Assembly (NCBI GenBank): GCA_002317325.1 | Contig: DCJB01000110.1 | Span: 1 to 25,038, forward strand | Source of the DNA: Bacteroidales bacterium UBA1711 | GTDB taxonomy: Bacteria; Bacteroidota; Bacteroidia; Bacteroidales; P3 | DNA: 25,038 bases | Reading direction: 5' to 3' | In this document: piece after piece, positions 6,210 through 14,632 of the stretch | Layout of the letters: each line of letters starts with the position of its first letter | How positions within the stretch are numbered: the stretch's first letter is position 1 | The notes under the pieces: generated by a model | Told to the model about the DNA's origin: nothing | The model's input: only the letters and a program-made list of their open reading frames with translations | Database searches by the model: none | Position numbers and translations under genes: made by a program

Positions 6210-7922
6210 TCAATTATTGATGAACGTGCGGTCGCCCCAGTTGTTGCCCAGTTTGCCGCCGATAATCATGGCGGGCTCCTGCAACTTGCCTTGCAGCGAC
6301 GACTCGTAGGCCTGATTCTTGGTCACGTTGTTGAACAGCTGCTGGAAAGTGGCTTCGCCGCGGGTGAATTTGAGCTCTTTGAGGATGTAGTAGGTGAAGA
6401 ATCCGTGGTGCTGGTCGTTGAATGAGTAGGCCGTCTTGTCGGCGTCGCAGGCCATAAAGATGACAATATCGTTGCGCACCCGTGGGCTGCGGTACTTCTT
6501 GATTTCCTTCTTGATGTTGAAGAACTCTTTGCCGTTGCGCTGGATGCCGTTGAAACTGGCGTCGATGATGAAGGTGTAGCTCAACGCCTCCACTTTGTTG
6601 AAGCAGCCCGTCAGCTCGTCGAAGGAAATGCCCTGTTTGAGCACCTTCTCGGCAGTGCCGCCGCTGAGGACCACGCCTTCGGGCAGTCCGCCGGTCTTGC
6701 TGCGGAAGTTGCGCAGGCTGCTCACGTCCACGCTGCTGGGCAGCAGGTAGGGGAGCATTTTCTCGTTGCTGATTCCGTGGCCCGCATAGTAGATGATGAT
6801 GTGCACATCGCCTCTTTGGGCGGTGATGATGTCTTTGAGCCAGTGGATGCCGTTGTCGAAAATCTCTTGGCGCGACACGTTGTTCAGCACCTTGACGTGG
6901 CGGGTTGGAATGCCGAGGGTGCGGACGAAGTATTCGTGCAGCACCGAGCCGTCGTTGGCCGCAAAATCGCAGTTGGGCAGCGGAGCCATGTATTCCTCCT
7001 CGGCGATGATGAGGGCGTAGGTCTTGCTGTTGGCGTTCTCGGCGGTGTAAGGGATGTTGAAATCCACATATTCGTCGTTGTTCAGCGCGGCCTCCATGTC
7101 GCGTGCGGCTTGGTTGAAGGCACCGTGCACCACTATCTGGAGACTGCTGCGGCGGTAGTGGGGGCCGGTCATCTCGAAGCAGCGCGTGACAAAGCGGAAG
7201 TCGTTGTTGGTGCGCTTCAGTCCGTCCATTCCTTCGAGGGCGTGGCGGACGCTCTGGGCGCGGATGTATGAGAGCTGGGCGTTGGAGGTGATTCCGTCTT
7301 TTTGGTTGAGCGAAATGCGGACGTTCTCGTCGTTGAAGACCGCCGGCATATAGCGGAAGTCGCCGTACTCGCCCTTGTAGTTGATGTGGCTTATCTCGGC
7401 CGCGTCGGAGGTGGAGGTGATGGTGACGGTGGTTTTGCGGCCGGCGGCGAAGATGTCGCTCAGTTCTTGGCCAATCATCTGGTTGGTGAGGTTGCAGATG
7501 GCGCGGCACGAGTTGGAACTGCTCCACAGGTAGGCGGCCGAGGGGTAGTCGTCCTCGGTGCCCTCGAAGTGGTGGCAGTTGTAGGCGATGTTATAGACGT
7601 AGTTGATTTCGGGCGTCCCGTTCTCGTCGGTGTCCTCCACCACGTCGGTGGTGATGCGGACGAAAGTCTCGTCGTAAAGTTTCTCGCTGTTGGGCAGGTT
7701 GATGAGAAGCTGCTGCACCTGCTTGTTCATCGACTTTTCGCGGAGCTGCATATTCTGCTTGAGCCGCTTGATGATGAAGGCGTGGAAGTCGTCGTTGTAT
7801 TGGTTTTCGCTTTGCGGGGCGGGGTCGGCCGACTGGGCCGAGGCTGTGGCGGGCATGACGAAAACAAGTGCCAAGAGCCACACAATGAGCAGGTGGCGAT
7901 GATTGGGCTGTAGGTCTTTCAT
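6210..7922 (-). CDS. Secreted caspase-fold (C14) protein with Ser in place of catalytic Cys
   Basis: The 570-residue product has a signal peptide (MKDLQPN, a hydrophobic core, ATASAQ). Residues about 140-240 ('YGDFRYMPAVF', 'SNAQLSYIRAQSVRHALE') resemble an OmpA-like or peptidoglycan-associated fold; this is tentative. From about 300 a caspase-like domain follows: 'KTYALIIAEEEY', then 'HIIIYYAGHG' with the catalytic-position His382. The strand that normally reads 'DAC.sG' is 'FIIDASFNG', with Ser456 (codon AGT) in place of Cys. The late 'HHGFFTYYIL' block typical of bacterial caspases is also present. It is probably a non-peptidase or an altered enzyme. The frame extends to a TTG at 7946, but that lies upstream of the predicted transcription start, so I chose the ATG at 7922. 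Confidence 0.82.
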   Translation of the reverse strand: MKDLQPNHRHLLIVWLLALVFVMPATASAQSADPAPQSENQYNDDFHAFIIKRLKQNMQLREKSMNKQVQQLLINLPNSEKLYDETFVRITTDVVEDTDENGTPEINYVYNIAYNCHHFEGTEDDYPSAAYLWSSSNSCRAICNLTNQMIGQELSDIFAAGRKTTVTITSTSDAAEISHINYKGEYGDFRYMPAVFNDENVRISLNQKDGITSNAQLSYIRAQSVRHALEGMDGLKRTNNDFRFVTRCFEMTGPHYRRSSLQIVVHGAFNQAARDMEAALNNDEYVDFNIPYTAENANSKTYALIIAEEEYMAPLPNCDFAANDGSVLHEYFVRTLGIPTRHVKVLNNVSRQEIFDNGIHWLKDIITAQRGDVHIIIYYAGHGISNEKMLPYLLPSSVDVSSLRNFRSKTGGLPEGVVLSGGTAEKVLKQGISFDELTGCFNKVEALSYTFIIDASFNGIQRNGKEFFNIKKEIKKYRSPRVRNDIVIFMACDADKTAYSFNDQHHGFFTYYILKELKFTRGEATFQQLFNNVTKNQAYESSLQGKLQEPAMIIGGKLGNNWGDRTFINN

Positions 7923-7950
7923 TGCACGATGGATATTATTTTTCAATCTG

Positions 7951-7980
7951 CAAAATTAATTCTTTTTGTTGACTTGGCAA
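7951..7980 (-). promoter_or_regulatory. Promoter of the caspase-like gene
   Basis: On the minus strand TTG (7980-7978), a 19-nt spacer and TAATTTTG (7958-7951) match the Bacteroidota consensus spacing. The predicted start site near 7944 leaves a leader of about 22 nt before the ATG at 7922, which supports that start over the upstream TTG. Confidence 0.7.
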
Positions 7981-8022
7981 CTTTTCTTTGTCAGAAATAA
8001 TCAACAGTGCGGTGTTGAATAA

Positions 8023-8045
8023 CCGCTCCCTGCTGCGGGGAGCGG
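8023..8045. other. Short GC-rich hairpin
   Basis: CCGCTCCC (8023-8030) and GGGAGCGG (8038-8045) form an 8-bp stem with a 7-nt loop. It lies just past the M16 gene terminator on the minus strand. There is no T run after it on that strand, so it may be a backup stop or have no role. Confidence 0.4.
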
Positions 8046-8056
8046 CTGCTGGCGGC

Positions 8057-8098
8057 AAAAAGAACTGCGGCGGGCTCCCGTCGGGAGCCCGCCGCAGT
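8057..8098 (-). terminator. Intrinsic terminator of the M16 protease gene
   Basis: ACTGCGGCGGGCTCCCG (8064-8080) and its exact complement (8082-8098) form a very strong GC-rich stem. On the minus strand it is followed by TTCTTTTTG (five T at 8061-8057). It begins 24 nt after the stop codon at 8122. Confidence 0.88.
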
Positions 8099-8121
8099 GT
8101 GGCAGCGCGTTTGGCCGAGGA

Positions 8122-10965
8122 CTATTCGGCGGGGGCGGCTTCGGGTTTCAAGAAGACGGTGATGAACTTCTTGAGGTTGATGTACTGCTTGGCTGCGGCC
8201 TGAACATCCTTGGCGGTGACAGACTTCACGAGGGCTTCGTAGTCGTTGACCACATAGTCGCGGCTTTCGTTGTACATATAGCTGCCCTTCAGCTGGTTCA
8301 TCCAGAAGCCGTTGTTCTGCTTGGCGTTCTGACGATTGATAATCTGCTGCTCCTGAACCTTGGCGAGGGTCTCGGCGCTGGGACCTTCGTTGATGTACTT
8401 GTTGAGGATTTCCAGCGCGGCGGCTTCGATAACGTCGGAGCTGTCGGGGTTGCAGTTGATGTAGAAAGTCCAGTTGGTCAGGCCTTCGGGTATGCGCTCG
8501 AAGTCGACGTTGATGCTGGGGCTGTAGGTGCCGCCCATCTTCTCGCGGATGATTTCGAGGGCGGTAATTTCCATACAGGCGGAGAGCTGGTTCACGATTT
8601 CGGCGTTCTTGGGGCTGTACTTGAAGCCTTTGGTCTCGCCGTGCATAATCATGCAACCCTGGTTGTCGGTGCCTTTGTGCACAGTTTCGCGTGCGCTCTT
8701 GGTGTAGGTGTAGTCTTTCAGCTTTTTGAATTTCTCGGCTTTGCTCTTGCTTGTGGGCAGGTTGCCGAGATACTTGGCGATGAGGCTGATGTCGGCGTCC
8801 GAAATGTTGCCCACGAAGAAGAAGGTCTGGTGGGCTGCGTTGCTGAAGCGCTCTTTATAGATTTCGTAGGCGCGGTCAAGGTTCAGGCTGGCGATGTTCT
8901 CCTCGGAGGGGATGAGGATGGCGCGCGGGTCGTTAGGCTTGGTCAGCTGGTAGAACTTCTCGATGAAGACGTACTGGGGGTTCTCGCGGATGAACTTCAC
9001 TTGGTTGCGGATGACGTCAATATGCTTGGCGAAGGTCTCGGCATCCTTGCGGGGCGCGGTGTAGTAGAGGTCGAGGAGCTGGAGCATCACCTCGAGGTCT
9101 TTGGGCACGCAGTAGCCGCTGAAGCCCTGGGTCTCGCTGCTGATGAAGGGGCTGACGTTGGCGTTGATGCCTTTCAGTTTCTTGGAGAGCTGGGAGTTGT
9201 TGAAGGTGGCGATGCCGCACTCTTCGATGAGGCCGTCGGTCGAGTTGGCTAAGTAGTATTCCTTGTCGCTGTAGAGCGAGGTGCCGCCCCAGGCGAAGGC
9301 GCTCATCTGTATTTCGTCATCCTTCAGTTCGGTCTTCTTGACGATGAACTTCACGCCGTTGGGGCAGGTGTATTCGGTGTAGTCGAGGACCTTGTTCTCC
9401 TTGGTCACTTTGGGAGTGACGGCGGAGAGCTGACGGTCGAAGAGGGGTTCGTCTTTGTAGTTGTCCACCCAAGGCTCGAAGGTGCCTTGGCGCACGCGGT
9501 TGTATATGTTCACAATGTCCTGCTCTGTGGGCACAACGTAGCTGTCCTGCTTGGGGGCGGTGAGGGTGAAGACGAAGTTCTCTGCGGTGACCCAGCTCTT
9601 AATCATGGCGTTGCATTCTTCAAGCGAAATCTCGGGGACAAACTCCTTGGCGTAGGAGTACTCCTTCATGATGCCGGGGATGACTTCGCCTTCGAGGAAG
9701 TTGTTGGTGTATTCCTGAGCGAAGTTGTTGCTGTTGGTCTTGTTGGCTTCCTTGGCGCTCTTGCGATAGTTCTCGATGGTCTCGTCTTTGGCACGGTCCA
9801 GTTCGCTCTGGGTGAAGCCGTTCTGTACGGCGCGGTAGATTTCGGTCAGCATGGCTTCGGCAGCCTCGGCGCCGCGGCTGTCCTTGGGGGCGCAGGCGCC
9901 GTAGAAGGCGTCGCACGAGCGGCCGAGGAATCCGCCGTAGCTGGCGTAGGCGTACATATAGGGAGCGGATGCCTTTTCAACCAGCTCCGAGAAGCGCTCG
10001 TTGAGCATTTGGTTCACGAGGCTGCGCACGATGCCCGTGCGGTAGTCGCCCACGGTGCCCTGGGGGGCTTTGGCGTGCTTCCAGAAGAGCGAGAGGGAGG
10101 CGTTGGTGGCCTCCTTGTCGGTGGCGATGGCTACGAGGGGCTCCACGTTGCCGGGAACATCGAACTCGGGGCGGGGACGGGGGGTGGCCACGGCCTTGCG
10201 CGAGTCGAAGTACTCGTGAATCTTCGCCTCCACGGCATCCACGTCGATGTCGCCAACGACGACAATGGCCTGCAGGTCGGTGCGGTACCAGTCGTTATAG
10301 AAGCGGGTGATGGTGTTGCGGTCGAAGGTACGGATGACCTCTTCCTGTCCGATGGGGAGGCGGTTGGCATACAGTGAGCCTTTCAGCATGATGGGCCAGG
10401 TGGCCTTGCGCAGACGCTCGCTGGCGCCTAACCCGCCGCGCCATTCTTCGAGGATGACTCCGCGCTCGTGCTCGATTTCGCTTTGGTCGAAGAGCAGCTT
10501 GCTGGACCAGCCGTCCAGAATCTTATAGCCCATTTCCACCATTTCGGCGTTGTCGGTCGGCATTTCCACGTAATAGACCGTCTCGTCGAAAGAGGTCCAG
10601 GCGTTGATGCCGCGGCCGAACTCGATACCGTTCTTCTGGAGGGTGGAAATCATCTCGTTGCCAGGGTAATACTGCGTGCCGTTGAAGGCCATGTGCTCGC
10701 AGAAGTGGGCCAGACCCTGCTGGTCCTCGTCTTCGAGGATAGAGCCGGCGTTGGTCACGAGACGGAACTGCACGCGGTTCTCCGGCTTCTTGTTGGCGCG
10801 GATGTAATAGGTCATGCCGTTGGCGAGTTTGCCAATACGCACTTTTTTGTCAACCGGCACCTTGGCGGTGAGGTCGCTCTTTTTCTCTTTCGCCTTGTCG
10901 GTTTGGGCGAAGCTCATGCCGCCGAGGAAAGCGACAAGCATGAGGAACATGAAGATTTTTTTCAT
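8122..10965 (-). CDS. Secreted M16 (pitrilysin-type) zinc protease
   Basis: The 947-residue product has a signal peptide (MKKIFMFLMLVAFLGGMSFA then QTDK) and no lipobox. The N-terminal half carries the inverted zinc motif HFCEH (His87, Glu90, His91). The third ligand is Glu167 in 'EIEHERGVILEEW', exactly 76 residues after His91, as in pitrilysin. So the first domain has a full catalytic set. The second half (about 500-947) repeats the M16 fold without HxxEH, as usual for the closing domain of the clam-shell. The length fits two-repeat family members of Bacteroidota. It probably degrades peptides in the periplasm. It is monocistronic: own promoter region at 11048 and terminator at 8057-8098. 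Confidence 0.95.
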   Translation of the reverse strand: MKKIFMFLMLVAFLGGMSFAQTDKAKEKKSDLTAKVPVDKKVRIGKLANGMTYYIRANKKPENRVQFRLVTNAGSILEDEDQQGLAHFCEHMAFNGTQYYPGNEMISTLQKNGIEFGRGINAWTSFDETVYYVEMPTDNAEMVEMGYKILDGWSSKLLFDQSEIEHERGVILEEWRGGLGASERLRKATWPIMLKGSLYANRLPIGQEEVIRTFDRNTITRFYNDWYRTDLQAIVVVGDIDVDAVEAKIHEYFDSRKAVATPRPRPEFDVPGNVEPLVAIATDKEATNASLSLFWKHAKAPQGTVGDYRTGIVRSLVNQMLNERFSELVEKASAPYMYAYASYGGFLGRSCDAFYGACAPKDSRGAEAAEAMLTEIYRAVQNGFTQSELDRAKDETIENYRKSAKEANKTNSNNFAQEYTNNFLEGEVIPGIMKEYSYAKEFVPEISLEECNAMIKSWVTAENFVFTLTAPKQDSYVVPTEQDIVNIYNRVRQGTFEPWVDNYKDEPLFDRQLSAVTPKVTKENKVLDYTEYTCPNGVKFIVKKTELKDDEIQMSAFAWGGTSLYSDKEYYLANSTDGLIEECGIATFNNSQLSKKLKGINANVSPFISSETQGFSGYCVPKDLEVMLQLLDLYYTAPRKDAETFAKHIDVIRNQVKFIRENPQYVFIEKFYQLTKPNDPRAILIPSEENIASLNLDRAYEIYKERFSNAAHQTFFFVGNISDADISLIAKYLGNLPTSKSKAEKFKKLKDYTYTKSARETVHKGTDNQGCMIMHGETKGFKYSPKNAEIVNQLSACMEITALEIIREKMGGTYSPSINVDFERIPEGLTNWTFYINCNPDSSDVIEAAALEILNKYINEGPSAETLAKVQEQQIINRQNAKQNNGFWMNQLKGSYMYNESRDYVVNDYEALVKSVTAKDVQAAAKQYINLKKFITVFLKPEAAPAE

Positions 10966-11047
10966 GATGTAAGATTGTTTGTTAATTATTATAAAATAGA
11001 TGATAATGCGTCATATACCGAGAGGGCGCACTTCGCCCGATAAGTTG

Positions 11048-11055
11048 CAAAAGTA
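11048..11055 (-). promoter_or_regulatory. Probable -7 box of the M16 protease gene
   Basis: On the minus strand TACTTTTG matches TAnnTTTG. A clear -33 TTTG was not seen at the expected distance. It would give a leader of about 75 nt before the ATG at 10965. Confidence 0.5.
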
Positions 11056-11531
11056 CTCCTTTTTTTCGACATACAGAAGGTTAGACGCACAAAACGCCCA
11101 AAAAACTACACCACCCACCCGGAGAATAACACAATTTAACACTCCGCCCATGGCTGTCCCTCCCCTCCTTTCCCCCGTCCTTCCTTCGTCCAAAGCCTCC
11201 AGAAAAAGAGAAAAGAAACGACCGCATTTGTCAGAAAATGTGTATATTTGCAAAATAATTCGGATTTGTGCATGAACGCTTAACTGAGTGCAGGGTAGTT
11301 GTTTGTGTTGTTTTTCACATTGTTGGTGCTTGAAGTTTTGCGGCTGCTATAGGGTGTTTGGTTGGATGTTGAACGTATAAGTTGAACGTATAAAATGATT
11401 CTTGAGTGTTGGAAAAAAAGATTGTTTCTTGGGAAAGGATACTCGGTCCGCTCTATTTCGCATTAGTGTGAGCTGCCCAACTTTGGGTGTCGTGCCATCC
11501 GAATTTACTGTTCGGGGCAAGCATAGCAAAA
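11056..11531. other. Divergent intergenic region between the M16 gene and the low-GC cassette
   Basis: No gene is supported in these 476 nt. The stretch becomes AT-rich from about 11220. It holds a plus-strand TATATTTG (11243-11250) that matches the -7 box but lacks a correctly spaced -33 element. It also holds a 13-bp direct repeat (11368-11393), listed separately. One of these may serve the 11532-12623 gene pair. Confidence 0.5.
11368..11393. repeat. Perfect tandem duplication of GTTGAACGTATAA
   Basis: Two abutting identical 13-mers lie about 140 nt before the first gene of the low-GC cassette. The position would suit a repeated operator. The short size also allows a chance duplication. 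Confidence 0.6.
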
Positions 11532-11873
11532 ATGGGACTGTCTGCTTCGTTTGTGACCGTCTTTGTGGCTTTTCTTTTGGAATTGCCAGTTATTTTTGTG
11601 GAATCGGCTCTCAGGGTTCATGGTTCAAAGTTGGAGCCGATGCCTTTCCTATGCTTTTTGGCACTGGGTATTCTCCCTCTTGCTGTTTGGGTGGTCTGCA
11701 CTATTCGATTCGTTGGTACGGAAGGCTGTTGTGGTATGTCGCTTGTGGTGCTTGGAATCTATTTGCCGGCGATTGACCTCAAGTTCTTGTCCTCCTTTCT
11801 CGGATCGAACATAGAGGTGTTTGTCTCACGCAACGATAGTAATACTTTCTCTGAAGGCAATCTTAATCCGTAA
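11532..11873 (+). CDS. Small three-helix membrane protein of unknown function
   Basis: From the ATG at 11532 the product is 113 residues with three hydrophobic segments (about 3-23, 36-59 and 69-90) and a polar C-terminal tail ending in 'NTFSEGNLNP'. A GTG at 11487 would add 15 residues but gives a less membrane-like N-terminus. GGGGCAAG about 10 nt upstream may help initiation. The stop lies three bases before the start of the next gene, so the two are surely co-transcribed. Base composition is clearly lower in G+C than that of the flanking genes. I do not recognise a family. Two other frames overlap this region, but neither continues into the downstream gene with such close spacing. Confidence 0.55.
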   Translation: MGLSASFVTVFVAFLLELPVIFVESALRVHGSKLEPMPFLCFLALGILPLAVWVVCTIRFVGTEGCCGMSLVVLGIYLPAIDLKFLSSFLGSNIEVFVSRNDSNTFSEGNLNP

Positions 11874-11876
11874 GAT

Positions 11877-12623
11877 TTGAAATTGATAACAGTTGTGGTT
11901 TTTGTGGTACTGCTTGGCGCCGTTTTTGTCCTTTTGGTGTTTGAGGTGGTCAGATTCGCTCGATTCGTAAAGCCCGGACTATATGTGTCCTGTGCAGGTT
12001 CCGTCAATAGCAATACGCCAGAGAAGAAGGTGCTGCCGGGTTTTGACTGGAAGGCAATCAAGCCCAGTGACGGGACGGTGTTGAGTCCTGACAAGTACGA
12101 TGTTTTCTCTGTCAAAGGCAGTTCGATGCTGCTCGGTGGCATTCAAGATGGCGACGTACTCTTTGTGAAAAAGGGAGTGCGAGGTCAATTGGAGGTGAAT
12201 TATCCCGCTTTTGTGGTTCTTAGGAGGGAGGATGATGCCCTTTGCGAGGCGGCTCAGATCAAGGATTTTGCCAAATTCAAGGTCCGCAGGACCTGGTTTG
12301 AAACAGACCTCTCTCAGGTTACTGACGAGGAGCTTGCCGAAAGGATAAAGTCGGACATCATCGAGAAGGAAAAGTTCGCAGAACTTAAAGAATTGGGTAA
12401 CAAGAACAACGTGACGTTCCCTGACACAGAAGCTTTGCTTTCGGACTTTAAGAAGCGGGTTCTGCGGTACAGAGAGACGCACGGAGGCAGTATGTCCCCA
12501 GTATTGATTTCCTCCACCCTAAACACAGATGATAACTGCGTTCATTTCTCCGTCCACTCAAAAGATATGCTTGTCGGAGAGGTGAAGTACGACTTCAAAG
12601 TTGGAGCTAATCCCACCGTCTGA
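11877..12623 (+). CDS. Membrane-anchored protein with an S24/LexA-like domain
   Basis: The 248-residue product begins at a TTG codon; no ATG precedes the strong N-terminal helix (residues 3-30), so a rare start is needed. Residues about 75-140 contain 'FSVKGSSMLLGGIQDGDVLFVKKG'-type sequence. The G-x-S-M (Ser83, Met84) and GD (Asp93) layout is that of S24/S26 serine peptidases such as LexA and signal peptidase. The partner lysine is uncertain: Lys129, Lys133 and Lys135 are candidates, so activity is not assured. The rest (about 150-248) is charged and partly helical. The gene follows the three-helix protein by three bases and ends at a good terminator. It may cleave or sense the small membrane partner; that is inference. 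Confidence 0.65.
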   Translation: MKLITVVVFVVLLGAVFVLLVFEVVRFARFVKPGLYVSCAGSVNSNTPEKKVLPGFDWKAIKPSDGTVLSPDKYDVFSVKGSSMLLGGIQDGDVLFVKKGVRGQLEVNYPAFVVLRREDDALCEAAQIKDFAKFKVRRTWFETDLSQVTDEELAERIKSDIIEKEKFAELKELGNKNNVTFPDTEALLSDFKKRVLRYRETHGGSMSPVLISSTLNTDDNCVHFSVHSKDMLVGEVKYDFKVGANPTV

Positions 12624-12645
12624 TAATTGACACGCAGATGAATGA

Positions 12646-12681
12646 CCTCGGCAGAATCACCCATTTTGCCGAGGCTTTTTT
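12646..12681 (+). terminator. Intrinsic terminator of the low-GC cassette
   Basis: CCTCGGCA (12646-12653) pairs with TGCCGAGG (12667-12674) and is followed by C and six T (12676-12681). It lies 23 nt after the stop at 12623 and marks the end of the two-gene unit. Confidence 0.85.
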
Positions 12682-12791
12682 GTATGGAGGGAGGCTGGCG
12701 GGTTGACTCCCCGTTGTAGGCTGGCGATGCCGCATGGCGTGCAACTGCGGGCGGACGTTGGGCGGAGTTTCTTGGGCTGGCGGAACATTTT

Positions 12792-12824
12792 TTTGTGCTC
12801 TGTGCGGTTTTTTTTGTACTTTTG
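12792..12824 (+). promoter_or_regulatory. Promoter of the glnS cluster
   Basis: TTTG (12792-12795), a 21-nt spacer and TACTTTTG (12817-12824) match the Bacteroidota consensus. The start site would be near 12831, with a leader of about 65 nt before the ATG at 12898. Confidence 0.7.
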
Positions 12825-12897
12825 TAGATTGCAGCGGATTTTTTGATTCGCTGCATTGTGTGGATTATTAGCATATTAGGAATTAGCATACTCCAAA

Positions 12898-14598
12898 ATG
12901 GAAGATAAAAATTTTCTTGAAGAAATCATTGAAGAGGGGCTTGCCGCCAATGCGGGCAGGCCGGACGCACCTTATCAGAGCATTCTCACCCGCTTTCCGC
13001 CGGAACCTAACGGCTACCTGCACATCGGGCACGCCAAGTCTATCTGCCTCAACTTCGGGCTTGCGAAGAAGTACGGCGGCGCCACGAATCTGCGGTTCGA
13101 CGACACCAATCCGGTGAAGGAGGACACGGAGTATGTGGAGAGCATTCAGCAGGACATACGCTGGTTGGGCTTCCAGTGGAAGGACATACACTATGCCAGC
13201 GACTATTTCGACCAGCTGTATGAGTGGGCCAAGGAGCTCATCAGCCGCGGCTTGGCCTACGTTGATGACCAGACGCAGGAGGAGATTCGCATGAACCGCG
13301 GCACTGTGACCGAGGCGGGCAAGAACTCGCCCTACCGCGACCGCACGCCCGAGGAGAACCTCGACCTCTTTGAGCGGATGAAGAACGGGGAGTTTGCCGA
13401 CGGCAGCAAGGTGCTGCGCGCCAAGATTGACATGGCCCACCCCAATATGCAGTTCCGCGACCCCATCATGTACCGCATACTCCACGCCGACCATCACCGC
13501 ACCGGCACCAAGTGGTGCATTTACCCCATGTATGACTATGCCCACGGGCAGAGCGACAGCATTGAGCGCATCACGCACAGCATCTGCACCTTGGAGTTCG
13601 ACATTCACCGCCCGCTCTATGACTGGTTCATCGAGCAGCTGGGCATCTTCCCCAGCCACCAGTATGAGTTTGCGCGGCTGAACATCAACTACACGGTGAT
13701 GTCCAAACGCAAGCTGCTGCAGTTAGTGAAGGAGCATTATGTGAGCGGCTGGGACGACCCGCGGATGCCCACTATCTGCGGCTTCCGCCGCCGGGGGTAC
13801 ACGCCCGAGAGCATACGCAACTTCTGCGAGGACATCGGGGTGGCCAAGCGGGACAACATCATCGACTTTGTGCGTTTGGAGAACAGTCTGCGCGACCATC
13901 TGAACAAGGTGGCTCCGCGCCGCATGGCCGTGCTGAACCCCGTGAAGTTGGTGATAGACAACTACCCCGAGGGCGAGACCGAGTTCCTTGACGCCGTGAA
14001 CAACCCCGAGAACGCCGCCGACGGCTGCCGCCGCGTGCCTTTCGGCCGCGAGTTGTTCATTGAGCGGGAGGACTTTATGGAGGAGGCGCCGAAGAAGTAC
14101 TTCCGCCTGACGCTGGGACGCGAGGTGCGGCTGCGCTATGCCTACTTCGTCACCGCCCAGCGGGTGGAGAAAGACTCGGAGGGCAACATCACCTGCATAC
14201 ACTGCACCTACGACCCCGCCACCCGCGGCGGCGACGCACCCGACGGCCGCAAGGTGAAGGGTACGCTGCACTGGGTGAGCGCCGCCCACGCCATAGATGC
14301 CGAGGTGCGTATGTTCGACCGCCTCTTTGCCACCGAGGCGCCTGACGAGGCGCCCGAGGGCAAGTCTTTCCTCGACAACCTGAACCCCGACTCGCTGCGG
14401 GTGTTGGAGGGCTGCAAACTCGAGCCGTCGCTGAAGGAGGCCTGCAACACGGTCAATGCCGACGGCATAGAGGAGCCGCAGCGCTTCCAGTTCGAGCGCA
14501 TGGGCTACTTCTGCACCGACCGCGACTCGACACCCGGGCACCCCGTGTTCAACCGCTCCTGTTCGCTGAAGGACAGCTGGGCGAAAATCAACGCGTAG
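12898..14598 (+). CDS. glnS: Glutaminyl-tRNA synthetase
   Basis: The 566-residue product charges tRNA-Gln with glutamine. It is a class I synthetase with 'PPEPNGYLHIGHAKS' (HIGH box, His42-His45) in the Rossmann fold and 'VMSKRKL' (KMSKS equivalent, residues 268-272). The block 'RFDDTNPVKEDTEYVESI' is typical of the GlnRS/GluRS group. The C-terminal beta-barrel anticodon domains run from about 345 to 566. Length and motifs agree with bacterial GlnRS rather than GluRS. It is the first gene of a plus-strand cluster; the next gene begins 34 nt downstream. Confidence 0.97.
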   Translation: MEDKNFLEEIIEEGLAANAGRPDAPYQSILTRFPPEPNGYLHIGHAKSICLNFGLAKKYGGATNLRFDDTNPVKEDTEYVESIQQDIRWLGFQWKDIHYASDYFDQLYEWAKELISRGLAYVDDQTQEEIRMNRGTVTEAGKNSPYRDRTPEENLDLFERMKNGEFADGSKVLRAKIDMAHPNMQFRDPIMYRILHADHHRTGTKWCIYPMYDYAHGQSDSIERITHSICTLEFDIHRPLYDWFIEQLGIFPSHQYEFARLNINYTVMSKRKLLQLVKEHYVSGWDDPRMPTICGFRRRGYTPESIRNFCEDIGVAKRDNIIDFVRLENSLRDHLNKVAPRRMAVLNPVKLVIDNYPEGETEFLDAVNNPENAADGCRRVPFGRELFIEREDFMEEAPKKYFRLTLGREVRLRYAYFVTAQRVEKDSEGNITCIHCTYDPATRGGDAPDGRKVKGTLHWVSAAHAIDAEVRMFDRLFATEAPDEAPEGKSFLDNLNPDSLRVLEGCKLEPSLKEACNTVNADGIEEPQRFQFERMGYFCTDRDSTPGHPVFNRSCSLKDSWAKINA

Positions 14599-14632
14599 CA
14601 ACACCATTCTTAGGCGAAAGAGTCAACACCCA

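Noticed and set aside
11011..11253. An 80-codon minus-strand frame upstream of the M16 gene
   Set aside because: It covers the probable M16 promoter and leader and lacks a start signal of its own; probably not translated.
11402..11776. A 124-codon plus-strand frame overlapping the three-helix gene
   Set aside because: The frame of 11532-11873 has regular membrane segments and ends three bases before the next gene, so it is the better choice.
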